From NCBI GenBank assembly GCA_019456305.1, contig VRUD01000026.1:1-49800 (forward strand): a DNA stretch of 49,800 nt. Reading direction: 5' to 3'. The stretch is from Cytophagales bacterium. Its GTDB lineage: Bacteria; Bacteroidota; Bacteroidia; Cytophagales; VRUD01. Below are positions 1-7,857 of this stretch, one piece after another (the stretch's first letter is position 1; each line of letters begins with the position of its first letter). The translations under genes and the position numbers were made by a program. The notes beneath the pieces are model-generated. The model was not told where the DNA came from. It made no database searches and was given only the letters and a program-made list of their open reading frames with translations.

Positions 1-882
1 TATATTTATTGACTGAATAGCTTTTATTATTTCAAACATTTTTGAAGACTGCCCGGTTTTTTCGGGTTCGTTGATTGCTGTTTGGATCTGTTCATCTTTG
101 AAATTGTCTGTTTGTTGAAAACTAAAAATTACAGAGGTAATACCAAATGTCAATATTACCCAAAGGAGCAATTGGGTTAATCCTACCAGCGCTATGCCTG
201 TAATCTTGCCCATCATCAGTTGAAAAGGTTTTACTGATGAGATTATAATTTCAACAATACGGCTTGTTTTTTCTTCAATAACACCTCTCATGATCTGGAC
301 GCCATAAAGAAATATAAAAAAATAGATCATAAAAGAGGCAAAATACCCTACAATAGTAGAAGCGACTGCACTGCTGTCTTTTTCACCTTCCTCGCTTAAT
401 TTAATGGTGTTGATAGTAATTTTGGTTTTAATATTTTCCAGTGTTTCTCTGTCAATTCCTGCTTTTTGCAGTTTTCTGCTTTCAATCTCTTCTTTTAAAA
501 TCCTTTGGATATAACTTTGAACTTCAATGCCCGGATTTTGCCTGGTATAAAACTCTATTCCTTTAGGATCATCAATATCCAATGCGGGTATGTAAAGCAG
601 GCCGTAGTGGTCACTTTGTAAATAGTTAACTTTCGCATCTTCTATTGAGGCAGTTATTAAGTTAAAGGTAAGATTTTTATAGTTTTTAATTTTATCTGTA
701 AAAAGATTACTTTCATCCCTCACATCTATTATCTTGGCTTCCTGAGATACCATGGTAAGCCAAAACGGGATAATCATTAACGATGCTAATAATATTGGCC
801 CGAGAATGGTCATGATAATAAATGACCTTTTTCTTACACGGGTGAGGTATTCGCGTTTAATTACTAATAAAATCTTGTTCAT
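1..882 (-). CDS. ABC-2 type transporter permease (NatB/YhaP-like), 3' end cut by window edge
   Basis: Reading the minus strand from the ATG at 882 gives 294 uninterrupted codons running off the left edge. The protein starts MNKILLVIKREYLTRVRKRS, followed by a hydrophobic segment (about residues 20-45), a long extracytoplasmic region (about 45-190) and further membrane helices (about 200-220 and 235-265). The motif GVIEEKTSRIVEIIISSVKP at about 222-242 is typical of NatB/YhaP-type ABC-2 permeases. It should form the membrane part of an exporter with the ATPase encoded just upstream; substrate is unknown (Na+, drug or lipid export are all known in the family). A 217-bp repeat-filled gap separates the two genes. 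The family assignment is firm; the C-terminal helices lie outside the window. Confidence 0.88.
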   Translation of the reverse strand, partial: MNKILLVIKREYLTRVRKRSFIIMTILGPILLASLMIIPFWLTMVSQEAKIIDVRDESNLFTDKIKNYKNLTFNLITASIEDAKVNYLQSDHYGLLYIPALDIDDPKGIEFYTRQNPGIEVQSYIQRILKEEIESRKLQKAGIDRETLENIKTKITINTIKLSEEGEKDSSAVASTIVGYFASFMIYFFIFLYGVQIMRGVIEEKTSRIVEIIISSVKPFQLMMGKITGIALVGLTQLLLWVILTFGITSVIFSFQQTDNFKDEQIQTAINEPEKTGQSSKMFEIIKAIQSINI

Positions 883-958
883 TATTTATTGTATCGGAAT
901 TTCAATATTTTAAATGAAACTTATATTCAAACCTATCCTTTGTGCACTTAATGAACAG

Positions 959-1049
959 CTACTGGGCTCTGGTTACTGGGTTCTGGGTTATTAGTAATTC
1001 TTTCTGACAGTATTCATTCTACCAGTACCCAGCACCCAGTACCCAATAA
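959..1049. repeat. Inverted pair of heptad tandem arrays
   Basis: Five 7-bp units at 959-993 (CTACTGG, GCTCTGG, TTACTGG, GTTCTGG, GTTATTA) face four units at 1022-1049 (CCAGTAC, CCAGCAC, CCAGTAC, CCAATAA) that are roughly their reverse complement. The two arms could form an imperfect hairpin between the ABC ATPase and permease genes. This fills most of the 883-1099 gap; no gene is seen there. Confidence 0.8.
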
Positions 1050-1099
1050 CTAACTTATTATTTTTACTCCGCTCAATATTTAGGAATTTCATTTTTAAA

Positions 1100-2077
1100 T
1101 CAATTTACAACGTTATGTCCCTTCACTTTTGCAATAAATATATCGTTAATACCCGGAATTTTTTCATTGAAACTATGTATTTCAACATTTTTTAACAATT
1201 CTGCCAAGAGATCGTTTGGACTGCGCTTTGAGGTGATCTTAATGGTGGCTTTAAAACTATTATTTTCCAACCATTCCATTGAAATTATTTTGAAATCTGT
1301 CATGAGCAAGCGCAAGGGATCATCTGCATTTAATAGCTTATCAGGTTTATCGGTTTTGTCGTCTGCCTTGCGGCATAAATGTCGCCCTACAACCATATAT
1401 GTATCGGTTTTGTATTGATCTTTGATCTCAGTTAAAGGGCCGTCTAATATGGTTTTTGATTTGTTGATCAGAGCTATATGGTCGCAAAGTTCCTCTACTG
1501 ATTCCATTCTGTGGGTAGAGAATATGATCGTGCTGCCCTGTTCGCGCAACTTCAGGATCTCATCTTTTACTAAGTTAACATTGATCGGGTCAAATCCTGA
1601 AAAAGGCTCATCCAGGATGATCAGTTTCGGTTTGTGAAGGATTGTGCTTATAAACTGCACTTTTTGCTGCATTCCTTTAGAGAGGTCTTCTACATTCTTA
1701 TTCCACCAGGCGGTTAATTCAAATTTTTCAACCCAGCCTTTTAGTTTTGCAAGGGCATCCTTCTTAGGCATGCCTTTTAATTGAGCGAGGTAGAGAAGCT
1801 GCTCTCCCACCTTCATCTTTTTATAAAGGCCTCTTTCTTCGGGCAAATAACCTATAGAGTAAACATGTCTGGCAGCAAGCGGTTCATTATCAAAATATAT
1901 TTCTCCACTGTCAGCCCCGATGATCTTAGTAATGATCCGTATCAATGTTGTCTTGCCTGCACCATTCGGTCCAAGCAAACCGAATATGCTTTGCTTTGGC
2001 ACACTGATATTTACCTTATTCAGGGCGGTATGCCCAGCATACCTTTTTACTACGTTATTTACCTTTAAGATTTCCAG
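1100..2077 (-). CDS. ABC transporter ATP-binding protein (NatA/YhaQ-like)
   Basis: Nucleotide-binding subunit partnering the ABC-2 permease downstream. It has Walker A GPNGAGKTT, signature LSKGMQQK, Walker B LIILDEPFSG and the switch histidine in STHR, followed by a C-terminal extension of about 90 residues typical of NatA-like proteins. The first usual start codon is GTG at 2002, but it would leave only about 12 residues before Walker A. The same frame stays open upstream and encodes the missing first strand (LKVNNVVKRYAGHTALNKV), so coding very probably extends to about 2077, where a CTG stands. No ATG, GTG or TTG occurs in that extension. Either a rare start codon is used or the reading has a small error. 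Function is certain as an ABC ATPase; substrate is unknown. Confidence 0.88.
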   Translation of the reverse strand: MEILKVNNVVKRYAGHTALNKVNISVPKQSIFGLLGPNGAGKTTLIRIITKIIGADSGEIYFDNEPLAARHVYSIGYLPEERGLYKKMKVGEQLLYLAQLKGMPKKDALAKLKGWVEKFELTAWWNKNVEDLSKGMQQKVQFISTILHKPKLIILDEPFSGFDPINVNLVKDEILKLREQGSTIIFSTHRMESVEELCDHIALINKSKTILDGPLTEIKDQYKTDTYMVVGRHLCRKADDKTDKPDKLLNADDPLRLLMTDFKIISMEWLENNSFKATIKITSKRSPNDLLAELLKNVEIHSFNEKIPGINDIFIAKVKGHNVVN

Positions 2078-2094
2078 GATTTTCTTTAATTTTT

Positions 2095-2102
2095 CAAATA
2101 TA
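2095..2102 (-). promoter_or_regulatory. Candidate -7 box TATATTTG for the ABC ATPase
   Basis: TATATTTG on the minus strand fits the Bacteroidota -7 consensus TAnnTTTG. It lies 18 bp upstream of the CTG at 2077, so transcription would begin within a few bases of the presumed start codon, giving a very short leader. No good TTTG -33 box was found at the usual distance. Confidence 0.35.
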
Positions 2103-2260
2103 CAAAGTTTTAATTTTTAAAATAATCGATATTTTTCTTGGATATTAAATATCCTGTAACTTAATCTTACGCCAATATTTTTAACTTGCGAAATTTAGGA
2201 TTTATTGTTTTGTGAAAAAAATATCTACAAAATTTGTTTTTTATTTGAGATAATTCTTTA

Positions 2261-2268
2261 TATCTTTG
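2261..2268 (+). promoter_or_regulatory. Candidate -7 box TATCTTTG
   Basis: TATCTTTG matches TAnnTTTG and lies 37 bp before the ATG at 2305. TTTG occurs at 2233-2236 and 2244-2247; neither spacing (24 or 13) is ideal for a -33 box. Likely promoter of the secreted propeller protein. Confidence 0.5.
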
Positions 2269-2304
2269 CGCCTTATTTAATTTAAACCTTTAAAAAAATT
2301 CATT

Positions 2305-4107
2305 ATGGAAAATTTTACAATTAAGTTCGAACAGTTTTTAAACAAAACTGCATCAGCATTGATTACTCTGGGAGTATCTTTGCTGATAATTACAATTACA
2401 CAGGTTTCTGTTCATGCCCAACATTTAGATGTGACTATCTTTCCATCAGATAACTGGGTTAAAGAGTCTGGAATTCGCATTAATTTTGATTCTATTGACA
2501 TAGCTGCACCGCGCGGCCTTCACACTCCCTACGTCTATCGTTTCCCGGATGGTACATTGCGTATATACTATGATCAACTTAGACAAAATTTTAAGGAGAT
2601 GCATAGCGCCACATCCACAGACGGACTTGTATGGGTCAAAGATACCGGGGACAGGCTTCCGGGATTTGGTTTCCACCCTCACATTATCAAAGTATCTGAC
2701 ACCCTTTTCCGTATGTATTATGAAGCCAGTTTGACAGGGGCAATAAAAAGTGCATTATCATCTGACGGATTGACTTGGGTAGTAGAAGCCGGCTTCCGAC
2801 TGATCAGTGTTCCTGGGTCACATACTAACCTTGTTGTTGATCCTGTCGTTATTGAATTACCAGGTGGTCTTTTGCGTATGTATTATCGCGTTAGAAATGA
2901 GAATTTTATCGGGAGTGCAACTTCGACTAATGGATTAACTTGGAGTGTTGAATCTGGCAGACGTATTGAAAATGCGGCTGAATTCGCTGCCATTCGTTTG
3001 CCAGATAGCACAGTTGTCATATACTTTTCAAGGCCAAACTATAGTAAAATATTAAGCGCAAGATCTTCAGATGGTTTAAGTTTTACCGATGACCCAGGTG
3101 TGAGACTGCTTCCTGGCAACCATCCTGACGGTTTTTTGTTGGAAAGTGGCACGATCTTAACAACTTCAATTGTTCAATTTCCAGGAGACACATTACGCAT
3201 GTATTATCAAGGGTCCAGTAGCTCTACTGATGTTAACTTTTTCTCACGCGTATTCAGCGCTGTTGCTGTTCCAAAAGTAGAAGAGGTGGTTAATTTAGAC
3301 ATCAAGCCAACCTCCTGTCCGAATCCATTGAATGTAAAAAGCAATGGCGTTCTACCAATTGCGATCCTTGGCACAGCAGATTTTGATGTCAATGATATTG
3401 ATGTTTCTTCAGTGCTGCTTCAGGGAATTTCTCCTATCAGGTCAAATATTGAAGATGTTAGCACACCTGTAGTGAACAAAGTAGATGTTTGTGACTGCAC
3501 TACTGGCGGTGCCGATGGTTTTGATGACCTGACCCTGAAATTCAAAACCCAGGATATTGTGAGCACACTTGGCCCTGTCAGCGGGGGTGATACAATAGTT
3601 TTAACCATTACGGGTATTCTATTGGATAGTACGCCTTTTGATGCATCCGATTGTATCATTATAACCCCTGTTGGAGGTGGAAATGATACGGCAGGAGCCA
3701 AAGTAGCAATATGCCATATTCCACCCGGAAATCCTGCTAATTCACATACGATCTTTGTAAGCTCTAATGCAGTTGATGCACATTTGGCGCACGGAGATAA
3801 CTTAGGAGCGTGTGATAGCATTGCATTTGGTGGTAATAATGATCCCCAGCTAAGATTATCAGCTTATCCAAATCCATTTTCCGAAACAACAATTATTCAA
3901 TTTGATTTAGATGAAACAGTGTATGCTACCTTAAGGGTGTTTAATATAATGGGTAAGCATATTATTACGTTGTTTGAGGGAACAATGGAGGAAAATAATT
4001 TGTATTCCATTCAATTCAATGCAGAAGATCTGCCAACCGGTATTTACTATTACAAGTTAGAAACAGAGAACGGCATTATTAGAATTGAAAAATTGCTATT
4101 AAAATAA
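2305..4107 (+). CDS. Secreted five-bladed-propeller-like protein with T9SS type A sorting domain
   Basis: A 600-residue exported protein. The N-terminus carries an unusually long signal peptide ending near VSVHAQ (residue 38). Residues about 45-330 are repeated blades of the form (M/I)YY...SA(T/L)SSDGLxW, resembling the glycosidase/sialidase-like propellers of the GH43/GH32 fold group. No catalytic residues could be assigned, so enzyme activity is not claimed. Then follow a cysteine-containing NLDIKPTSCPNPLN domain (about 332-450), a short CHIPPGNP...HTI...AHLAHGD domain (about 470-505), and a C-terminal domain starting AYPNPFSETT (about 518-600) of the Por_Secre_tail type. The last predicts export by T9SS and attachment to the surface or release. 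It has its own promoter and a strong downstream hairpin, so it is probably monocistronic. Confidence 0.85.
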   Translation: MENFTIKFEQFLNKTASALITLGVSLLIITITQVSVHAQHLDVTIFPSDNWVKESGIRINFDSIDIAAPRGLHTPYVYRFPDGTLRIYYDQLRQNFKEMHSATSTDGLVWVKDTGDRLPGFGFHPHIIKVSDTLFRMYYEASLTGAIKSALSSDGLTWVVEAGFRLISVPGSHTNLVVDPVVIELPGGLLRMYYRVRNENFIGSATSTNGLTWSVESGRRIENAAEFAAIRLPDSTVVIYFSRPNYSKILSARSSDGLSFTDDPGVRLLPGNHPDGFLLESGTILTTSIVQFPGDTLRMYYQGSSSSTDVNFFSRVFSAVAVPKVEEVVNLDIKPTSCPNPLNVKSNGVLPIAILGTADFDVNDIDVSSVLLQGISPIRSNIEDVSTPVVNKVDVCDCTTGGADGFDDLTLKFKTQDIVSTLGPVSGGDTIVLTITGILLDSTPFDASDCIIITPVGGGNDTAGAKVAICHIPPGNPANSHTIFVSSNAVDAHLAHGDNLGACDSIAFGGNNDPQLRLSAYPNPFSETTIIQFDLDETVYATLRVFNIMGKHIITLFEGTMEENNLYSIQFNAEDLPTGIYYYKLETENGIIRIEKLLLK

Positions 4108-4117
4108 ATTTTATATA

Positions 4118-4177
4118 AACTTGCCAGGGAATTCCATTATAAATTTGGAATATACTTGGCAAGTTTTGTTTTTTTAA
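4118..4177 (+). terminator. Rho-independent-type terminator after the propeller gene
   Basis: Arms AACTTGCCA (4118-4126) and TGGCAAGTT (4157-4165) pair perfectly, with inner pairing of AATTCCA and TTGGAAT, and are followed by a T-rich run to 4177. It begins 10 bp after the stop codon. The T-tract overlaps the -33 region of the next promoter. Confidence 0.7.
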
Positions 4178-4196
4178 AAAAAGCATTTTATCTTTG
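4165..4196 (+). promoter_or_regulatory. Bacteroidota-type promoter, TTTG-N20-TATCTTTG
   Basis: TTTG at 4165-4168 and TATCTTTG at 4189-4196 are separated by 20 bp, which fits the -33/-7 consensus of Bacteroidota primary sigma factor promoters. The ATG of the next gene is 67 bp downstream. One of the best promoter matches in the window. Confidence 0.65.
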
Positions 4197-4263
4197 TTTT
4201 CAAAGTTTTATTTAAACCAGGGGTTTTGCTATTTTTTGGTATAATTCCCAAAAATTTATAGAG

Positions 4264-6678
4264 ATGAACAAATTAAAATCAATAATCGCAATTTTGCTTT
4301 TAAGTTTAATCACTTTATCCTTTAAAGCAAAAGCCCAAACCTGGGATTCTGTGGGAACGGGAATGAATGGTGGTGTAGGGGCATTTGTTGTAGATACAGT
4401 TAATAATATCCTTTATGCCGGTGGAGGGTTTACCACTGCGGGTGGAGTAAGCGCCAATAATATTGCTAAATGGGACGGAACAAGCTGGGATTCTTTAGGA
4501 TCAGGATTGAATAGTGGTGTACAAGCATTAGCAATTTATAATGATACACTCTATGCGGCAGGTTCTTTTACATTGGCAGGTGGAATAAGCGCCAAATACA
4601 TTGCAAAATGGAACGGAACAAGCTGGGATTCTGTAGGAACCGGAATGGATTCTGATGTCATGACATTAGCCGTTTACAATAATACACTTTACGCAGGAGG
4701 ATTTTTTTCAACTGCAGGTGGAGTGAGTGCACCAACTATTGCAAAATGGGATGGAAGTAATTGGAGTTCTGTTGGAACAGGAACTAATCTTTTTGTTCTG
4801 TCTTTAGCCGCGCTTAATACTGTTCTATACGTTGGTGGTCTATTTACTACTGCAGGTGGAGTAAGCGCTATTAATATTGCACAATGGAATGGGACAAGCT
4901 GGGATTCTTTAGGAAGTGGACTTGGAGATCCCTTTGCAGATCAGGTGTTGGCTATAGATTCGTTTAATGGTGAGGTTTATGCGGGAGGGACTTTTATTAA
5001 TTCAGGAGCAATGAGCATTTATAGGATCGCTCGATGGAATGGAGCAAGCTGGGATTCAGTAGGAACCGGGATGAACTTTGATGTTGAGTCCTTAACCAAC
5101 TATAACAATGAACTCTATGCAGGAGGTCTTTTTACAACCGCAGGTGGAGTGGCAGCAAATTATATTGCAAAATGGAACGGGACAAATTGGTATCCAGTAG
5201 GGACAGGAATGAATGGTTGGGTTTATTCATTAATTGAGTATAATGGTGAACTCTATGCGGGTGGTGATTTCACAACCGCAGGTGGTATAAACGCAAATTA
5301 TATTGCCAGATGGAACGCAGATACTTGTGGAATTACCTCCTCTTTTACTTCCAGCGCAACAACGATTTGTGAAGGAGAAATCATCAATTTCACCAATACC
5401 AGCACAGGAGCTATTACTTATGAATGGCAGCAAAACGGTACTCCTTTTAGTACGGCTACCGATACTTCAAGAACATTTAATATAGCAGGTACTTATTCCA
5501 TCAGTCTTATTGCAGATAGCGGCAGTTGCAGTGATTCATCCGGTGTTATAATTATTGTCAATCCAACTTATTCTTTCAACACACCTAACGACACCATCTG
5601 TGATGGCGATAGCGTTTTGATAGGTGGTGTTTATCGCAAAACCGCAGGAATATACTATGACAGCTTAACTACTGCCAATAGTTGCGACAGCATAATTGCT
5701 ACAACCTTGATCGTCAATCCAACTTATTCCATTAACACACCTAACGACACCATCTGTGATGGCGATAGCGTTTTGATAGGTGGTATTTATCGCAAAACAG
5801 CAGGAACATACTATGACAGTTTAACCACAGTCAATAGTTGCGACAGCGTAATTGCTACAACCTTAATCGTCAATCCAACTTATACCATTAACACACCGGA
5901 TGAAACCATCTGCGATGGCGATAGCGTTTCGATATTTGCTGTTTATCGCAAAATAGCCGGAACATACTATGACAGTTTAACCACTGCCAATAGTTGCGAT
6001 AGCGTAATTGCTACAACCTTAATCGTCAATCCAACTTATACCATTAACACACCTAATGAAACTATCTGCGATGGCGACAGCGTTTCGATATTTGCTGTTT
6101 ATCGCAAGATAGCCGGAACATACTATGACAGCTTAACCACTGTCAATAGTTGCGATAGCGTAATTGCTACAACCTTAATAGTTAATTCATTACCAACTGT
6201 TAATCTCGGTGCAGATACTATTATTTGCAATAGTTGTTCAATAACGCTTGATGCGAGTGCAGGTTTTTCAAGCTATGACTGGTCAACAGGAGAAACCACA
6301 CCAACCATAACAGTTGATTCAACAGCCACTTATATAGTACAAATCACAGATACAAATGGCTGTTCAGCCACAGATTCAATTGCAGTAACTATCTCAACTG
6401 GCATCAATAATCAATCAACAATCAACAATAATCAATTAAAAGTTCACCCAAATCCAAACACCGGAGAATTCACCGTAACATTCAACATAACAGAAAAGCA
6501 GCAAATCAATCTCAAAATAATTAACATAAAAGGTCAGATAATTTATCAGGAAAATCTAACTGATTTTACAGGCAGCTATCAAAATAAAATAGATATGAGT
6601 GGCTATGCAAAAGGAATATATAATTTACAACTATCAACTAAGCAAGGAACAATCAACAAAAAAATAATCCTTGAATAA
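4264..6678 (+). CDS. T9SS-secreted repeat protein (kelch-like repeats, PKD, four 52-residue repeats, sorting domain)
   Basis: An 804-residue surface protein. A signal peptide ends at KAKAQ (residue 25). Residues about 26-355 hold seven repeats of about 46 residues built on LYAGGxFTTAGGVSAxxIAKWNGTSW, likely propeller blades. A PKD/Ig-like domain follows (about 356-432), then four nearly identical 52-residue repeats (433-640), one more Ig-like domain with the LGADT...WSTGE signature of bacterial adhesins, and a C-terminal T9SS type A domain starting LKVHPNPNTGEF (about residue 726). Five heptad DNA repeats encode the Asn/Gln-rich linker just before the sorting domain. The domain order suggests an adhesin or surface scaffold, not an enzyme. 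It has a clear promoter of its own and a palindrome 12 bp after the stop. Confidence 0.85.
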   Translation: MNKLKSIIAILLLSLITLSFKAKAQTWDSVGTGMNGGVGAFVVDTVNNILYAGGGFTTAGGVSANNIAKWDGTSWDSLGSGLNSGVQALAIYNDTLYAAGSFTLAGGISAKYIAKWNGTSWDSVGTGMDSDVMTLAVYNNTLYAGGFFSTAGGVSAPTIAKWDGSNWSSVGTGTNLFVLSLAALNTVLYVGGLFTTAGGVSAINIAQWNGTSWDSLGSGLGDPFADQVLAIDSFNGEVYAGGTFINSGAMSIYRIARWNGASWDSVGTGMNFDVESLTNYNNELYAGGLFTTAGGVAANYIAKWNGTNWYPVGTGMNGWVYSLIEYNGELYAGGDFTTAGGINANYIARWNADTCGITSSFTSSATTICEGEIINFTNTSTGAITYEWQQNGTPFSTATDTSRTFNIAGTYSISLIADSGSCSDSSGVIIIVNPTYSFNTPNDTICDGDSVLIGGVYRKTAGIYYDSLTTANSCDSIIATTLIVNPTYSINTPNDTICDGDSVLIGGIYRKTAGTYYDSLTTVNSCDSVIATTLIVNPTYTINTPDETICDGDSVSIFAVYRKIAGTYYDSLTTANSCDSVIATTLIVNPTYTINTPNETICDGDSVSIFAVYRKIAGTYYDSLTTVNSCDSVIATTLIVNSLPTVNLGADTIICNSCSITLDASAGFSSYDWSTGETTPTITVDSTATYIVQITDTNGCSATDSIAVTISTGINNQSTINNNQLKVHPNPNTGEFTVTFNITEKQQINLKIINIKGQIIYQENLTDFTGSYQNKIDMSGYAKGIYNLQLSTKQGTINKKIILE
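5560..6183 (+). repeat. Four in-frame 156-bp tandem repeats
   Basis: Units start at 5560, 5716, 5872 and 6028; each encodes 52 residues beginning NPTY and ending ATTLIV. Units 1-2 carry SVLIGG and units 3-4 carry SVSIFA, so the array looks like an older two-unit duplication that was itself modified. As 156 is divisible by three, unit number can change without breaking the frame. Confidence 0.92.
6402..6436 (+). repeat. Five heptads in the linker before the T9SS sorting domain
   Basis: Units CATCAAT, AATCAAT, CAACAAT, CAACAAT, AATCAAT lie in tandem within the coding sequence and encode the linker INNQSTINNNQ just before LKVHPNP. Loss or gain of one unit would frameshift the sorting domain. 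Confidence 0.85.
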
Positions 6679-6689
6679 AATACCATTAA

Positions 6690-6709
6690 CCCCTCGATTT
6701 ATCGAGGGG
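6690..6709. terminator. GC-rich palindrome after the repeat protein
   Basis: Arms CCCCTCGAT and ATCGAGGGG around a TT loop, 12 bp after the stop codon. It can fold as a strong stem, but no T-tract follows on the plus strand, so it may be a dispersed palindrome as much as a terminator. Confidence 0.45.
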
Positions 6710-6804
6710 GCTCAAAAAACAAGTAATAACCTAACCGTTTTAATGGTTTTAAAAAATAAATAAACTTTGCGCTCTTTGCGCCTTTGCGAGATAAATTAAA
6801 GCCT

Positions 6805-6823
6805 CCGGCCACGGCCGGTCTAC
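6805..6823 (-). repeat. REP-like element: GTAG followed by hairpin
   Basis: On the minus strand GTAG (6823-6820) is followed by a 6-bp stem CCGGCC/GGCCGG (6818-6805). A GTAG tetranucleotide directly 5' of a GC-rich hairpin is the established layout of REP elements processed by RAYT transposases. It lies between two plus-strand genes; the rest of 6710-6884 holds only TTTGCG repeats. Confidence 0.45.
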
Positions 6824-6884
6824 ATTTTAATCGCTTCATTACCAATATTTTTGTAAAACTTTAGGAAAAAACAGTTTTTCCCTC

Positions 6885-6892
6885 TATCTTTG
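6885..6892 (+). promoter_or_regulatory. Candidate -7 box TATCTTTG before the DUF1573 gene
   Basis: The box lies 28 bp before the ATG at 6920. An alternative in-frame TTG start at 6890 would fall inside the box, which is the reason for choosing the ATG at 6920. Confidence 0.6.
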
Positions 6893-6919
6893 CGCATCCA
6901 AACCAAAAAAATAATTATC

Positions 6920-7693
6920 ATGAAAAAGCATCTAGTATTATTATCAGTATTTACACTTATCGTATCGTATGGCTATTGCCAGGGTACCTTTAAGTTTGAA
7001 AAAGAATCGCACGATTTTGGCGCTGTGGAAGAAGGTAAGCTGGCAATTTATGAATTTGTTTTTAAAAATACAGGCAACCAGCCCATCATCATTTCCAACG
7101 TAAAAGCATCGTGCGGCTGCACCACACCATTTTGGACAAGAGAACCGGTGCCGCCTGGCGGAACAGGAAAAGTCAAAGCTCAATACAACAGCAAAGGAAG
7201 GCCCGGAACATTTGCCAAAAGCATTACAATTACCTCAAATTCCCAGACGCCTACCAAGGTGCTCCGTATCAATGGAGTTGTTAATAAAAAGCCGGCAAGA
7301 GTACTTACCCCGGAGGAGCTTGCTCAATCTCCCGTCATTCAATTTGAAAAATCAACCCACAATTTCGGGAAAGTAGAGATTGGTCAGACCGTAAGCTACA
7401 AATTTTCTTTTTCAAACAAAGGGAAAAATGACCTGAAGATCACTAATGTTCAGAGCCGCTGCAGGTGTGTAACCCATCAGGCATCCAAACAGGTGATTAA
7501 ACCCGGAGAAACTGCCCAATTAACGCTGACTTACACCCCCAGGGGCAAAAGCGTACTCAAAGAAGTGGTTACGATTAATTCAAATGATCTGACCCAACAG
7601 GGATTTAACATTACTTTAATAGCCGATTTAGTTGAAAGCCTTGTCTCTCAAAGCATACTCAGGGAAGACAAAGCTTCGGTTCCGTTTAAATAA
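6920..7693 (+). CDS. Secreted protein with two DUF1573 domains
   Basis: A 257-residue protein with a signal peptide ending near YGYCQ (residue 20). Two DUF1573 domains follow, each beginning with the typical F(E/K)KxxHxFGxVxxG motif (about residues 23-37 and 143-157). Each contains the loop that holds the characteristic cysteines: ASCGCTTPFW in the first and SRCRCVTHQA in the second. DUF1573 has an Ig-like (ASH/PapD-like) fold, is very common in Bacteroidota envelopes and has no assigned biochemical role. The start is set by MKKHL after the promoter box. A strong palindrome follows 11 bp after the stop, so the gene is probably transcribed alone. Confidence 0.88.
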   Translation: MKKHLVLLSVFTLIVSYGYCQGTFKFEKESHDFGAVEEGKLAIYEFVFKNTGNQPIIISNVKASCGCTTPFWTREPVPPGGTGKVKAQYNSKGRPGTFAKSITITSNSQTPTKVLRINGVVNKKPARVLTPEELAQSPVIQFEKSTHNFGKVEIGQTVSYKFSFSNKGKNDLKITNVQSRCRCVTHQASKQVIKPGETAQLTLTYTPRGKSVLKEVVTINSNDLTQQGFNITLIADLVESLVSQSILREDKASVPFK

Positions 7694-7704
7694 TAATCAG
7701 TTTA

Positions 7705-7730
7705 CCCCGCACATAAATTTATGTGCGGGG
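7705..7730. terminator. Strong palindrome, also found near 42737
   Basis: Perfect 13-bp arms CCCCGCACATAAA and TTTATGTGCGGGG. It can act as a terminator for the DUF1573 gene. The same palindrome with one less central pair recurs at 42737-42761, so it belongs to a dispersed family. Confidence 0.6.
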
Positions 7731-7857
7731 TTTACCGGTAAGCTGAAAACTGGGAACCGGATAACCGAAAACCTAAAAACCGATCCAAAGTACTCGGGAG
7801 AAAAACCGAAATTGTTATCACAATCTGCAATCTACAATCCGAAATTCGCAATCCGCA

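Noticed and set aside
6765-6790. TTTGCG repeats read as stacked promoter boxes
   Set aside because: They lack the TA dinucleotide of TAnnTTTG and the nearest gene has a better box at 6885.
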